Source of the DNA: Clostridia bacterium
GTDB taxonomy: Bacteria; Bacillota; Clostridia; Christensenellales; Aristaeellaceae
Length of the DNA: 64,000 bases
NCBI GenBank assembly: GCA_017938695.1
Contig: JAGBBA010000072.1
Coordinates: forward strand, 78,444 to 142,443
Reading direction: 5' to 3'
A program made the position numbers and the translations under genes. Numbering within the stretch: the first letter of the stretch is position 1; each line of letters opens with the position of its first letter. The notes under the pieces are model-generated. The model did no database searches. It saw only the letters and a list, made by a program, of their open reading frames with translations, and was not told where the DNA came from. Below are positions 32,607 through 41,474 of this stretch, piece by piece.

Positions 32607-33481
32607 GCGTTAAGGGCCTCCTTTGCCAGCAGGTACGCGCCCATCACGCCGCTGTTCACGCCCAGCCCCGGGGGAACGATGTAGTCCTCCAGGCCGTTGT
32701 CCACCACGCGGTGGCACAGGTAGCCGCCCAGCATGTCGAGGGTCTTGCGGCGGATGACGGGGAACAGGAACATCTGCTGCATCACGCCGCCGCCCAGGAT
32801 GATCTTCTCCGGGGAGAAGCTCATGATGGCGTTGTGGCACATCTGGGCCAGGTAGGTGGTTTCCACGTCCCAGGCCGGGTGCTCCGGGGGCAGCTGGGGC
32901 GCAGGGGTGTTCCACCGCTTGCCGATGGCCGGGCCGGAGGCAAGGCCCTCCAGGCAGTGCTTGTGATAGGGGCAGAAGCCCTCGGGGGCAGGGTCGTTGG
33001 CGGCAGGCTTCATCAGCTGGTGGCCGATTTCCGGGTGCACCAGGCCGTGCACCGGCTGGCCGCCGATGATCAGTCCGCCGCCGATGCCCGTGCCGATGGT
33101 CATGTACAGGCAGCTGCCCAGGCCCTTGGCTGCGCCCAGCCGGGCTTCCGCCAGGGCGGCAGCGTTCACGTCGGTATCCATGCCCACGGGGATGCCCAGG
33201 GCCTGCTGGAACTCCGGCAGGATGGGGTAGTGCCGCCAGGCCAGCTTGGGCGTGGCGGTGATGTGCCCGTAGGTGGGGGAAGCCGGGTTCAGGTCCAGAG
33301 GGCCGAAGCAGCCGATGCCCAGTGCAGCCACGGGATGCTCCCGGAAGAACCGGATCATGGCAGGCATGGTGATAGAGGGATCCTCCGTGGGGATGGAGCT
33401 GCGCTCCAGCATGGTTCCGTTTTCGTCTAAAAGGCTCAGCACCATTTTGGTGCCGCCAGCCTCCAGTGCGCCGAAATACAT
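32603..33481 (-). CDS. ROK family sugar kinase (fructokinase-like)
   Basis: 292 aa, choosing the ATG at 33481, which is 7 nt after GCGAGG; an ATG at 33487 is too close to it. ALEAGGTKMV is the N-terminal phosphate loop, and DTDVNAAALAEA and YMTIGTGIGGGLI carry the catalytic Asp region and second phosphate loop. HPEIGHQLM...CPYHKHCLEGLASG supplies the His/Cys3 zinc site that marks bacterial ROK fructokinases such as B. subtilis GmuE/YdhR. It likely phosphorylates fructose or mannose. It begins 19 nt after the ATPase gene. Confidence 0.92.
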   Translation of the reverse strand: MYFGALEAGGTKMVLSLLDENGTMLERSSIPTEDPSITMPAMIRFFREHPVAALGIGCFGPLDLNPASPTYGHITATPKLAWRHYPILPEFQQALGIPVGMDTDVNAAALAEARLGAAKGLGSCLYMTIGTGIGGGLIIGGQPVHGLVHPEIGHQLMKPAANDPAPEGFCPYHKHCLEGLASGPAIGKRWNTPAPQLPPEHPAWDVETTYLAQMCHNAIMSFSPEKIILGGGVMQQMFLFPVIRRKTLDMLGGYLCHRVVDNGLEDYIVPPGLGVNSGVMGAYLLAKEALNA

Positions 33482-33500
33482 GGTCATACCTCGCTTTGCA

Positions 33501-35876
33501 TCAGGCCTGGGCCTGGTGGTGATGGTCGATCTGCCGGTGCAGGAGCTTGCGCATCAGGAACAGCGCGGCCGCGCCCAGCACATACAGGGCGCAGAGGGAA
33601 AGCAGCTGCACCAGGTTGAGGGGTTCGAAGAAGAAGATATCGCCCAGCAGCAGCACCGCCAGGGTGAAGCCGGTGATCATGGCTGCCATCAGCCCGGCCC
33701 GCATGGGGGAGAAGGGCCAGCACACCGTGCCCAGCACCATCAGGCCGATGCCGCCCGCGGACAGCGTGGCCAGGGTGGAGGCCACGGATACCGGCCAGCC
33801 CAGGTGCTCCGCCGCCATGGAAAGGGCAGCGCACAGGGCCACCGCCGACGCGCCCGGAATAGCCCGGGTGAGCACCGTTTCCAGGAAGGAGCCGCGGATG
33901 CGCTCCCGGTTGGGCTCCAGTGCCAGGAAGAAGGAGGGCGTGCCGATGGTCATGGTGCTGACCAGGGTCAGTTGGATGGGCTGGAAAGGGTAGGACATGG
34001 GCAGGAACAGCATCAGTACGCTCAGGGCGAAGGAATACAGGGTCTTCACCAGGAACAGGGAGGCGGCACGGGCAATGTTGTTGATCACCCGGCGGCCCTC
34101 GCCCACCACCAGGGGCAGGCAGGCGAAATCGGCAGTGAGCAGGGTCAATTGCGCGGCGTGCTTGGCCGCATCAGAGCCACCGGCCATGGCGATGGAGCAG
34201 TCCGCCGCCTTCAGGGCAGGGATGTCGTTCACGCCGTCGCCGGTCATGGCCACGCTGTGCCCGGCCTTTTTCAATGCCTTGACCAGCTGCTTCTTCTGGC
34301 TGGGGGTCACCCGGCCGAAAACCGTATACTTTTCGCAGGCGGCGGCAATGTCTTCGTCGGTTTGCAGGGTGGTGGCGTCCACCCACTTGTCCCAGCCGGG
34401 AAGCTCTACGCGCTGGGCAATGGCGGACACGGTTTGCGGATGATCGCCGCTGATGACCTTCACTGTCACGCCCTGCTCCTGGAAGTAGCGCAGGGTTTCG
34501 GCGGCGTTGGGGCGCAGGGTGTCGCTGAGGATGATCAGCCCCAGGGTGCGGGTCACGGGGGGCGCATCGGTTTCGGTGACGCAGCCCTCGGCCTCTGCCA
34601 ATACCAGCACGCGGCTGCCAGCCACGGCCTCCAGTTCGGCCAGACGCTGCACATCGCCGGTGTAAGCATCACCCAAAACGATGGCCGGAGCACCCAGGAT
34701 CAGGGTTTTGCCGTCGGCAAAGGAGGCGGCGGATTTCTTCCGCTGGGAGGAAAAGGGCAGCACTGCCACGGGCTTTTCCGTGCCGGGGGCAGCGCGGTCC
34801 GCCAGGGCCTTCAGCGTGCCGGAGGTCATTTCAAAGCAGCCCAGGAACCGGGACAGCGCAAAGGTGAAAGCGGCTTCGTCCCCGTCCAGGGGGTAGAGCT
34901 TGTCCACCGCCATCTCGCCGGTGGTGATGGTACCGGTCTTGTCCAGGCAGAGCACATCCGCCCGGGCCAGGGTTTCGATGCCGTAGAGCTCCTGCACCAG
35001 GGTATCGTGGCGGCCCAGCTTCACCACGCCCACAGCCATGGCCACGCTGGTGAGCAGGATGAGCCCCTCGGGGATCATGCCCAGCATGGCGGCCACGGTG
35101 GAGGGCACAGCCTGGTTCAGCGGATCGCCAGCCAGGAAGTACTGCTTGCAGAAAAGCAGCAGGCCCAGGGGCAGAAGGATCGCGCTGACCAGCTTGAGCA
35201 GCTTGTTCAGGTCAGTCATCAGGGCGGACTTGGGCCGCTTGATCTTCCTTGCTGAGCGGGTGAGCTGGTTGGCGTAGCTGTTGTCGCCCACGCGCTGCAG
35301 CTGGGCAACAAAGCGGCCCTCTACAATATAGCTGCCGGACATAAGCCAGTCGTCCTGGTGCTTCATCACGGCGTTGCTTTCGCCGGTGAGCAGCGATTCG
35401 TTGGCTGCGCCGGAGCCTTCCCTCACGATGGCGTCGGCGCAGACCTGGTCGCCTGCGCGAAGGATCACCAGGTCGCCCAGCACCAGGTCATCCGGGTGGC
35501 AGGCGAGCTCCTGGCCGTCGCGCAGCACATGAGCGGTGGGCGCGCTGAGCACCTGCAGTTTGCGGATGGTGTGCCGGGCGCGCAGCTCCTGGATGGTGCC
35601 GATCAGCGTGTTGGACACCACCACGCCCATGAACAGCATGTTGCGGTAGCTGCCCACGGCCAGCAGGCAGGCCGCCAGGATCAGGTTCAGCAGGTTGAAC
35701 AGGGTGAAAAGGTTCTCCCGGAGGATCTGCCATAGCGTTTTGCCGTCATCCACCTTGGAGGCGTTGCTCAGGCCATCTTCGGCCCGGCGGCGGGCTTCTT
35801 CCTGGGAAAGACCCTGGGGCGGTGTGGGCTGGAAATCCTCCGGCAAACCCTGGGGGATGGAAAGATCGTCGTTCAT
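33501..35876 (-). CDS. P-type cation-transporting ATPase (CtpE-like)
   Basis: 791 aa from the ATG at 35876 after GAGGGACACGCAC. Core motifs: LTGESN in the actuator domain, MIPEGLILLTS in helix M4, CLDKTGTITTGE with the phosphorylated Asp, and MTGDGVNDIPALKAAD at the hinge. No heavy-metal-binding domain or CPC motif is present. The PEGLILLTS form of M4 resembles mycobacterial CtpE, linked to Ca2+ handling, rather than SERCA-type pumps; ion identity is inference. Six membrane helices in the C-terminal part complete it. It lies 11 nt after a HAD phosphatase gene. Confidence 0.9.
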   Translation of the reverse strand: MNDDLSIPQGLPEDFQPTPPQGLSQEEARRRAEDGLSNASKVDDGKTLWQILRENLFTLFNLLNLILAACLLAVGSYRNMLFMGVVVSNTLIGTIQELRARHTIRKLQVLSAPTAHVLRDGQELACHPDDLVLGDLVILRAGDQVCADAIVREGSGAANESLLTGESNAVMKHQDDWLMSGSYIVEGRFVAQLQRVGDNSYANQLTRSARKIKRPKSALMTDLNKLLKLVSAILLPLGLLLFCKQYFLAGDPLNQAVPSTVAAMLGMIPEGLILLTSVAMAVGVVKLGRHDTLVQELYGIETLARADVLCLDKTGTITTGEMAVDKLYPLDGDEAAFTFALSRFLGCFEMTSGTLKALADRAAPGTEKPVAVLPFSSQRKKSAASFADGKTLILGAPAIVLGDAYTGDVQRLAELEAVAGSRVLVLAEAEGCVTETDAPPVTRTLGLIILSDTLRPNAAETLRYFQEQGVTVKVISGDHPQTVSAIAQRVELPGWDKWVDATTLQTDEDIAAACEKYTVFGRVTPSQKKQLVKALKKAGHSVAMTGDGVNDIPALKAADCSIAMAGGSDAAKHAAQLTLLTADFACLPLVVGEGRRVINNIARAASLFLVKTLYSFALSVLMLFLPMSYPFQPIQLTLVSTMTIGTPSFFLALEPNRERIRGSFLETVLTRAIPGASAVALCAALSMAAEHLGWPVSVASTLATLSAGGIGLMVLGTVCWPFSPMRAGLMAAMITGFTLAVLLLGDIFFFEPLNLVQLLSLCALYVLGAAALFLMRKLLHRQIDHHHQAQA

Positions 35877-35887
35877 GTGCGTGTCCC

Positions 35888-36517
35888 TCATACGTTCAGG
35901 GTGGGGTAAAGCTGGCTGAGCTGCTGCAATACGGGCACGCCCGTGGCCTGCAGCACAGACTCCTGCTGGTGTCCGCCGCAGATCAGACAGCACTTGCAGC
36001 CGATGGCGGCAGCCACCTCGGCATCGTGGTCGGTGTCGCCCAGGAAAAGGGCCTCCGCCGGGTCGATACCGCTGCGGGCCAGGTAGTCCTTGGCCAATTG
36101 TACCTTGCTCACGGCGTAGTGGTCGCTCAGGCCCAGCACCTCGTCAAACATGCCTTCCAGTTCGGGGAACTGCTTCACCTGCACCCGCAGCTGATCCTGC
36201 TGGGAGGCGGAGATGATCACCTGATGGAACCCGGCCTGGTGAAAGCGGTGCACGGTTTCGGCCACTTGGCTCTTCAGCGGCACCTGATGGAACGCCGCCA
36301 CAAAGCCTGCATTCCACTCCTTGGCAATCAGGCGGAAGTCCTCGTCCGTCACGCCCAGGGCGCGGTAATATTCAATAACGGGAAAACGGAACAGGCGACG
36401 GTACTCCTCCGCCGTGGTGGGGGCGTAGCCGTGCCGGGCAAACACCTGGTTGTTCACCTGCACCACGGTATCCACATCGTCCACCAGGGTGCCGTTCCAG
36501 TCCCAGAAGATGGTCAT
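35888..36517 (-). CDS. HAD superfamily hydrolase (phosphoglycolate-phosphatase-like)
   Basis: 209 aa from the ATG at 36517 after TGGAGGAATATACCT. HAD motif I appears as WDWNGTLVDD, with Asn in place of the usual second Asp-adjacent residue as in many phosphatases. Motif II is IISASQQ, motif III is the Lys in VSKVQLAKD and motif IV is FLGDTDHD. A helical C1-type cap lies between motifs I and II. The substrate is unknown. It is the first gene of the HAD-ATPase-ROK-DUF3842 unit. Confidence 0.9.
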   Translation of the reverse strand: MTIFWDWNGTLVDDVDTVVQVNNQVFARHGYAPTTAEEYRRLFRFPVIEYYRALGVTDEDFRLIAKEWNAGFVAAFHQVPLKSQVAETVHRFHQAGFHQVIISASQQDQLRVQVKQFPELEGMFDEVLGLSDHYAVSKVQLAKDYLARSGIDPAEALFLGDTDHDAEVAAAIGCKCCLICGGHQQESVLQATGVPVLQQLSQLYPTLNV

Positions 36518-36632
36518 AGGTATATTCCTCCATTCTGCTACCATGATACCCTGCCAGGGGAGTGCTGTCAAGAAAAAGGACAATCCGCCCCGGATGGAGA
36601 ATATCCAAACATCCCATTTCCGGAGGTGCCCC

Positions 36633-37127
36633 ATGACCGACTGGCTTGCACACATCACCCCCCTCACCGAGGATGACGCCCCTGCCATGTATGCCCTGAT
36701 GCAGGATATGTTCATCCATCTGCCCGATCAGCGGTGGTATTACGGCAGCACCCAGGAGGAGCTGGCGGAGCAGGCACGGCTTGGCAATGCGGTGGGCATC
36801 TGGCAGGAAGGGCGGCTGGTGGCCATGAACATTCTGGTGCCGGCCGCCATCGCCCACGACGGCGGCTATGCGGCCATCCTGGGTCTGGACGACCCGGACA
36901 GCCTGAATTTCGAGGATGTGGTGGTGGTCCATGACTACCAGCGGCAGGGCATCCACAGCGCTTTCTTGCACCGGGCCAGCACGCTGGGGTACAAGACCAT
37001 TTATGCTACGGTGGATCCGGATAACCTGCCCAGCCTGCGATCCTTTGAAAAGGCGGGGTATCAGCGCATTGCGCAGAAGATCGTCTACGACGGGCGGCCA
37101 AGGGTGTTTGTGCGGCTTTGCCTGTAA
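36633..37127 (+). CDS. GNAT family N-acetyltransferase
   Basis: 164 aa from the ATG at 36633 after CGGAGGTGCCCC. The acetyl-CoA-binding part is VVVHDYQRQGIHSAFL (about 98-113), equivalent to the R/Q-x-x-G-x-G/A loop, and is followed by ATVDPDNLPSLRSFEKAGY, the usual final helix-strand. The N-terminal 60 residues define the acceptor site and are not assignable. It is a single gene, divergent from the HAD operon, ending in a bidirectional terminator. Confidence 0.9.
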   Translation: MTDWLAHITPLTEDDAPAMYALMQDMFIHLPDQRWYYGSTQEELAEQARLGNAVGIWQEGRLVAMNILVPAAIAHDGGYAAILGLDDPDSLNFEDVVVVHDYQRQGIHSAFLHRASTLGYKTIYATVDPDNLPSLRSFEKAGYQRIAQKIVYDGRPRVFVRLCL

Positions 37128-37130
37128 AAC

Positions 37131-37168
37131 AAAACAGCTGACCGGTTCAACATCGGTCAGCTGTTTTT
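37131..37168. terminator. Bidirectional terminator
   Basis: AAAACAGCTGACCG (37131-37144) pairs with CGGTCAGCTGTTTT (37154-37167). It serves the convergent acetyltransferase and acyltransferase genes. Confidence 0.92.
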
Positions 37169-37169
37169 G

Positions 37170-38330
37170 TTATTTCACCGGGGGCAGCATGGGCTGGCGT
37201 GGGTGCAGCACTTTGCGCAAAAGCAGCGCAGAGGGCAGGGCGCAGGCAGCCACCACCAGCACATACAGGAACACATTCTTGATGTAATACAGGCTGGGCA
37301 GCACATCGAAGAAGTTGAAGCCGAACAGATCGACGAACAGGCCGTGGATCAGGTAGAACTCCAGGGTGATGCCGCTCATGAAGCGCAGGGCTTTGTTGCC
37401 GATTCTGACCTTCAGCCCCAGCATGATGGTGAAGAACACGAAGGGCAGCGCGGCCGCGTGCTGGGAGAAGGCGCACACGAACCGGCGCAGCGTGCGTTCG
37501 CCCAGGGAGGGCACCCATTCGCAGTAGTAGCTGAAGGTGTTCTGGGTGATTTCCGACCAGCGGTACAAGCCGTAGCCCAGCACCACCGCCAGCACCATGT
37601 AGATGACGTAATGCTTCTTCACACCGGTTACGATGCGCTGTTCAAACTTGGCGAAGAACAGCCCCAGGGGGAAGAACAGGGCGGTGTTGTACCACCATTC
37701 GCCCTTCATCCACCAGTCGTTATGATCGCAGGCGCAGCCGATCAGCACCCAGCAAAGGATCAGCACGGTGAGGCTGGTGAGGGCCAGGGCTTCCTTTTTG
37801 AACAGGCGGAAACTGAAATAGAACGCCATGTAGAAGATGGGCAGGGCCATCACGAACCAGGCGTTGGGGTTGGCCTGCTGCAGGCCAATCACGTCGTAGA
37901 TGATTTGCTGGGTGCTCATTTTCTCACCCATGATCAGCCGCACAGCCAGGAAGAGCAGCTCCGTCACATAGAAGGTGACCACCAGGGGCAGTACGCGCTT
38001 TTTCACAAAGCCGTGGAGGTAGTTCTCCTTGGTTTTCCAACTGCGGTACAGACCGTAGCCGGAGCACACGAAAAACACCGCCACAAAGAAATAACCGATG
38101 GGTACAAAGAACTCCAGCCCGGGGATGATATACCGCTTTGGCAGCCAGTGGGCGCAGGTTTTTTGCGCCGTGTGGTGCAGCAGGATACACACCGCAAAAA
38201 AGCCCTGCCAGGCCTTGCTTTGCGAAAGGGAGAAGTAGCCGTCGTTCCACTGGCCGCGGCCCATCCATTTCGAGCCCCAGAACAAAAGCACCAGCACCAG
38301 CGGATAGTAAAGATAAACCAGCTTGTCCAT
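37170..38330 (-). CDS. Acyltransferase family 3 membrane protein
   Basis: 386 aa from the ATG at 38330 after AAAGGAGATCCCTTGC. About ten hydrophobic helices are visible. KAWQGFFAVCILLHHTAQK carries the conserved His pair near the N-terminus, and FFVAVFFVCSGYGL follows, as in the AT3 (OafA/WecH) family that O-acylates surface glycans. No SGNH domain is fused. It lies downstream of the feo operon but is separated from it by a terminator, so a link with iron is not implied. Confidence 0.87.
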   Translation of the reverse strand: MDKLVYLYYPLVLVLLFWGSKWMGRGQWNDGYFSLSQSKAWQGFFAVCILLHHTAQKTCAHWLPKRYIIPGLEFFVPIGYFFVAVFFVCSGYGLYRSWKTKENYLHGFVKKRVLPLVVTFYVTELLFLAVRLIMGEKMSTQQIIYDVIGLQQANPNAWFVMALPIFYMAFYFSFRLFKKEALALTSLTVLILCWVLIGCACDHNDWWMKGEWWYNTALFFPLGLFFAKFEQRIVTGVKKHYVIYMVLAVVLGYGLYRWSEITQNTFSYYCEWVPSLGERTLRRFVCAFSQHAAALPFVFFTIMLGLKVRIGNKALRFMSGITLEFYLIHGLFVDLFGFNFFDVLPSLYYIKNVFLYVLVVAACALPSALLLRKVLHPRQPMLPPVK

Positions 38331-38410
38331 GCAAGGGATCTCCTTTGTCAAAACATGGCACCATTATATCACGCCGGAAATTTTTATCAAGCAAAAGCCA
38401 AAGGAAAGAC

Positions 38411-38438
38411 AAAACCCCGTACCAATGCGGTACGGGGT
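38411..38438 (-). terminator. Terminator of the feo operon
   Basis: On the minus strand ACCCCGTACC pairs with GGTACGGGGT around a 5-nt loop, then TTTTG. Confidence 0.88.
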
Positions 38439-38445
38439 GATGCTA

Positions 38446-38610
38446 TTATGCGTCCTTCTGGCCGCAGGTGCAGCCGTGGCCGGAGGAGGAGCAGGTTTTG
38501 CTGTAAGGGCAGCCGATGCACTTCTGGCCGCGCTTTTTTGCCTTGATGATATACCCGGCGGCCAGGCCGATAAGGGCCAGCAGTACAGCAATGATCATGA
38601 TATCGGTCAT
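38446..38610 (-). CDS. FeoB-associated Cys-rich membrane protein
   Basis: A 54-aa gene that is easily missed. The start follows AAAGGAGTCCCCGTT. MTDIMIIAVLLALIGLAAGY is a single membrane helix, followed by a basic stretch and a tail with CIGCPYSKTCSS and HGCTCG (five Cys, one His). This layout, 20 nt after feoB, is that of the FeoB-associated Cys-rich family in Clostridia and Bacteroidota. It may accept or buffer Fe2+ at the FeoB cytoplasmic exit (inference). Confidence 0.92.
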   Translation of the reverse strand: MTDIMIIAVLLALIGLAAGYIIKAKKRGQKCIGCPYSKTCSSSGHGCTCGQKDA

Positions 38611-38630
38611 AACGGGGACTCCTTTGGGGG

Positions 38631-40637
38631 TCAGGCCTGCGCCTTCAGGTCATACTCGGATTGCAGCCGGGCATTGGTGCGGCGGATCAGGAAGATGATG
38701 GTGGCAACGATGGCAGCCACAACGATCAGGCCGGGGATGAAGCCAGCACCCAGGGTGCCGGTGGTGATCAGGGTGCCGATCTGGTATACAGCGAAGCCGA
38801 TGGTGAAGCCCACAGCTAACTGGAAGCCAATGCCGCCCCACAGCCACTTGCTGCTCTTCATCTCGGAGTTCATGGCACCAATGGCCGCGAAGCAGGGGGG
38901 ACTGAAGAGGTTGAACATCAGGTAGGCCAGGGCAGCCACCTTGGTGATGGCCATAATACCGGCGATTTCAGCACCAGCACCTTCCATCATGGCCAGTTCT
39001 TCGGTGTCGATCAGGTTCTCCAGGCCAACGAAGCACACAGCCAGGGTGCCCACCACGTTCTCCTTGGCAATGAAGCCGGTCACAGCGGCGGCGGCCAGCT
39101 GCCAGCTCAGCACACCCACGATGGGTACCAGTACGTAGGCGAAGGGCTGGGCGATGGAAGCCAGGATGGAAGCATCAGCGGTTTCGGCGGGCTGGAAGTT
39201 CCAGGCGAAGGTCTGCATGATCTGCACCACGGTGTTGCACAGAAGGATGATGGTGCCAGCCTTGACGATGTAGGCCCAGCCGCGGGAGCACATGGACAGG
39301 AAGGCACGCTTCAGGCTGGGGAGCTTATACTCAGGTAGCTCGATGATGAAGAAGGACTTGCGGGCTTTGTAGCCGGTGATCTTGTTGATCAGCAGCGCGC
39401 CGAAGAAGATGATCACGATGCCCATGAAGTACATCATGGGGCCCACCCAGCTGGCGTCGGAGAAGAATGCACCGGCGAACAGGGCGATGACGGGCAGCTT
39501 GGCACCGCAGGGCATGAAGGGCGTCAGCATGGCGGTGGCGCGGCGTTCACGCTCATTGCGGATGGTGCGGCAGGCCATCACGCCGGGGATGGCGCAGCCG
39601 GTGCCGATAACGAAGGGGATCACGGACTTGCCGGAGAGGCCTACCTTCTTGAAGATGGGGTCAAGCACCACAGAGGCACGGGCCATGTAGCCGCAGTCTT
39701 CCAGCAGGGCGATGAGGAAGTACATCACCATCACCAGGGGCAGGAAGCCCAGCACGGCACCCACGCCGCCAACGATGCCGTCCACCAGCAGGGCCTGCAG
39801 GATGGGGGAGGCGTTCTCCACCAGGCCGGAGATCCACTCGGTCACAACTTCCATCCAGCCTTCCAGCACACCGGCCAGCCAGATGCCCAGGCCGCCTTCA
39901 GCCTGAGAGACCCAGAACACGCCGAACATGATGGCGGCGAAGATGATCAGGCCCAGCACAGGGTGGGTGACCACAGTGTCGATCTTGTCCTGATAATTCT
40001 TGTCCTTGGTGAAGACCTTGCGGGTCTCCACTTCCTTGACGATGTTGTTCACAAAGGAGAAACGGGCACGGTCGGCCTTTTCCACTTCGGCCTTGCTGGT
40101 CAGGTCGATGCTGCCCTGGTTGTAGGGGGCCTTTTGCACCTTGCCCACCTGGGCCACAGCGGCGTCGATCACGTTTTTCAGGCCGGCACTGTTGGTGGAA
40201 ATGGTGTCCACCACGGGGCAGCCCAGCTTGGCAGACAGGGCGGCGGAATCGATCTTGGTCTGCTTCTTCTCGTTCACGTCGGCCTTGTTCAGGGCGACCA
40301 CCATGGGGATGCCCAGCTCCAGCAGCTGGGTGGTGAAGAACAGGCTGCGGCTGAGATTGGTGGCGTCCACGATGTTCACGATCACGTCGGGGTGCTCGTT
40401 GCGCACATAGCCGCTGGTGATACTCTCTTCAGACGTGAAGGGGGACATGGAGTAAGCACCGGGAAGGTCGACGGCGATCAGCTCCTGGGGGCCGGTGCAG
40501 TAGGCCTTCTTGATGGGGTGCTCCTTCTTTTCAACGGTTACGCCTGCCCAGTTGCCGACCTTTTCGTTCCGACCGGTCAGGGCATTGTACATGGTGGTTT
40601 TGCCGCTGTTCGGGTTGCCTGTCAGTGCAATTCGCAT
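38631..40637 (-). CDS. feoB: Ferrous iron transport protein B
   Basis: 668 aa from the ATG at 40637 after AAGGAGGAAGTTCCCC. The GTPase domain holds GNPNSGKTT (7-15), VDLPGAYS (about 60) and NKAD (about 121). Helical linker and Gate regions follow, with GTGCAIPGVMACRTIRNERE and PCGAKLPVIAL, containing the conserved Cys of the Fe2+ path. Nine to ten membrane helices follow. The length is slightly short for FeoB but normal for Clostridia. It imports Fe2+ under low oxygen. It is co-transcribed with feoA, 111 nt upstream, with a DtxR-like box between them. Confidence 0.97.
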   Translation of the reverse strand: MRIALTGNPNSGKTTMYNALTGRNEKVGNWAGVTVEKKEHPIKKAYCTGPQELIAVDLPGAYSMSPFTSEESITSGYVRNEHPDVIVNIVDATNLSRSLFFTTQLLELGIPMVVALNKADVNEKKQTKIDSAALSAKLGCPVVDTISTNSAGLKNVIDAAVAQVGKVQKAPYNQGSIDLTSKAEVEKADRARFSFVNNIVKEVETRKVFTKDKNYQDKIDTVVTHPVLGLIIFAAIMFGVFWVSQAEGGLGIWLAGVLEGWMEVVTEWISGLVENASPILQALLVDGIVGGVGAVLGFLPLVMVMYFLIALLEDCGYMARASVVLDPIFKKVGLSGKSVIPFVIGTGCAIPGVMACRTIRNERERRATAMLTPFMPCGAKLPVIALFAGAFFSDASWVGPMMYFMGIVIIFFGALLINKITGYKARKSFFIIELPEYKLPSLKRAFLSMCSRGWAYIVKAGTIILLCNTVVQIMQTFAWNFQPAETADASILASIAQPFAYVLVPIVGVLSWQLAAAAVTGFIAKENVVGTLAVCFVGLENLIDTEELAMMEGAGAEIAGIMAITKVAALAYLMFNLFSPPCFAAIGAMNSEMKSSKWLWGGIGFQLAVGFTIGFAVYQIGTLITTGTLGAGFIPGLIVVAAIVATIIFLIRRTNARLQSEYDLKAQA

Positions 40638-40674
40638 GGGGAACTTCCTCCTTAGATCCAACCTGTGTCCTTTG

Positions 40675-40690
40675 GTTAGCTTTGCTTAAC
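40675..40690. promoter_or_regulatory. DtxR-type box candidate between feoA and feoB
   Basis: GTTA-N8-TAAC (GTTAGCTTTGCTTAAC). The 4-8-4 spacing equals that of the TTAGG...CCTAA half-sites of DtxR/IdeR boxes and of the two sites upstream of feoA. Confidence 0.45.
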
Positions 40691-40748
40691 TATCGGCCAA
40701 ATGAATGGCGGCAGGCAATGCCGTGCCGCAATGGGAGATGCCGGGGGA

Positions 40749-40967
40749 TCAGACAATGATGGCCTGGGCCAGCTGGTTGTCGATGCTGTAGCGGGCATCC
40801 TTAACGGAAATGACGCAGCCGCTTCGCTTTTGTGCGATCACGGTGATGGGTTCGCCGGAGTAGCAGCCCAACGAGAAGAGGAAGGAGTTCATCTCTTCGT
40901 CATCGGTGTCGATGCGGCGGATCACATACTCCACGCCTTCCTTGGCGTTCAGCAGGGTCGTTTCCAT
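40749..40967 (-). CDS. feoA: Ferrous iron transport protein A
   Basis: 72 aa; METTLLNAKEG begins 9 nt after ACAGGAGG. It is an SH3-like small protein with LGCYSGEPITVI (middle) and GCVISVKDARYSIDNQLA, which match FeoA. It supports FeoB assembly or GTPase regulation in the cytosol. It is the first gene of the feo operon behind a strong promoter with overlapping DtxR-like boxes. Confidence 0.93.
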   Translation of the reverse strand: METTLLNAKEGVEYVIRRIDTDDEEMNSFLFSLGCYSGEPITVIAQKRSGCVISVKDARYSIDNQLAQAIIV

Positions 40968-40986
40968 TTCATCAAGCCTCCTGTCG

Positions 40987-41002
40987 GTTAGGAATGCATA
41001 AC
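40987..41002. promoter_or_regulatory. DtxR-type box candidate in the feoA leader
   Basis: GTTA-N8-TAAC (GTTAGGAATGCATAAC), between the promoter and the feoA ribosome site. It has the same 4-8-4 layout as 40675-40690. Confidence 0.45.
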
Positions 41003-41028
41003 TTGCTTGCTGAAGATGAGCCACACCT

Positions 41029-41044
41029 ATTAGATGCGGCTAAC
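41029..41044. promoter_or_regulatory. DtxR-type box overlapping the feo transcription start
   Basis: ATTAG-N6-CTAAC, the most symmetrical of the three sites (TTAG/CTAA). It sits just downstream of the -10 box, where an iron-loaded repressor would block initiation. Confidence 0.6.
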
Positions 41045-41046
41045 TA

Positions 41047-41075
41047 TATATAACACCTTTTCCCTCATTTGTCAA
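41047..41075 (-). promoter_or_regulatory. feoA: Promoter of the feo operon
   Basis: Minus strand TTGACA (41075-41070), a 17-bp spacer and TATATA (41052-41047). Confidence 0.85.
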
Positions 41076-41122
41076 CAGGGAAAACGCAATTTTTTCACAA
41101 AGTCCGGTGAAAGGCAGCGGTA

Positions 41123-41152
41123 TTGACTTGATTGCATCTGCCGTGCTACAAT
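41123..41152 (+). promoter_or_regulatory. Promoter of the B12-riboswitch operon
   Basis: TTGACT (41123-41128), an 18-bp spacer and TACAAT (41147-41152). The expected start near 41159 coincides with the first riboswitch stem. Confidence 0.8.
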
Positions 41153-41163
41153 GATCCCGACAA

Positions 41164-41366
41164 TTGAATCATCAAGAAGGCGCGGTTCGAAAGGCGCAGG
41201 CTGAGTAGAAGCAAAAGGGAATCCGGTTGGAATCCGGAACAACCGCCATTACTGTATTTGACCAGACAGGAGCGCATATCCATTGAAGCGTTGCTTTGAG
41301 AAGGGTGCTCCCCCGCAGGCAGCGGCCTGCGCTGGCATAAGTCAGGATACCTGCCGCGTGATTCAG
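41164..41366 (+). ncRNA. Cobalamin (adenosylcobalamin-type) riboswitch
   Basis: The closing stem is TTGAATCA (41164-41171) with TGATTCAG (41359-41366). The core GGGAATCCGGTTGGAATCCG (41217-41236), then GAACAACCGCCATTACTGTA (41237-41256), matches the conserved cobalamin aptamer. GAAGGGTGC (41300-41308) corresponds to the GGGAAGGC region, and AAGTCAGGATACCTGCC (41339-41355) is the B12 box. The aptamer binds a cobalamin and, with the terminator at 41475-41510, would switch off the genes downstream when B12 is plentiful. Confidence 0.95.
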
Positions 41367-41474
41367 GTTCAACATGATTTGGTGTGAAGAGTGCAACCGG
41401 TCGCTCGCCGCAGGGCGGGTGTGCTTTTTGCATTCTTTGTGAAAGGCAATCCCTGCGTGTGTTTGATCTGTTGT

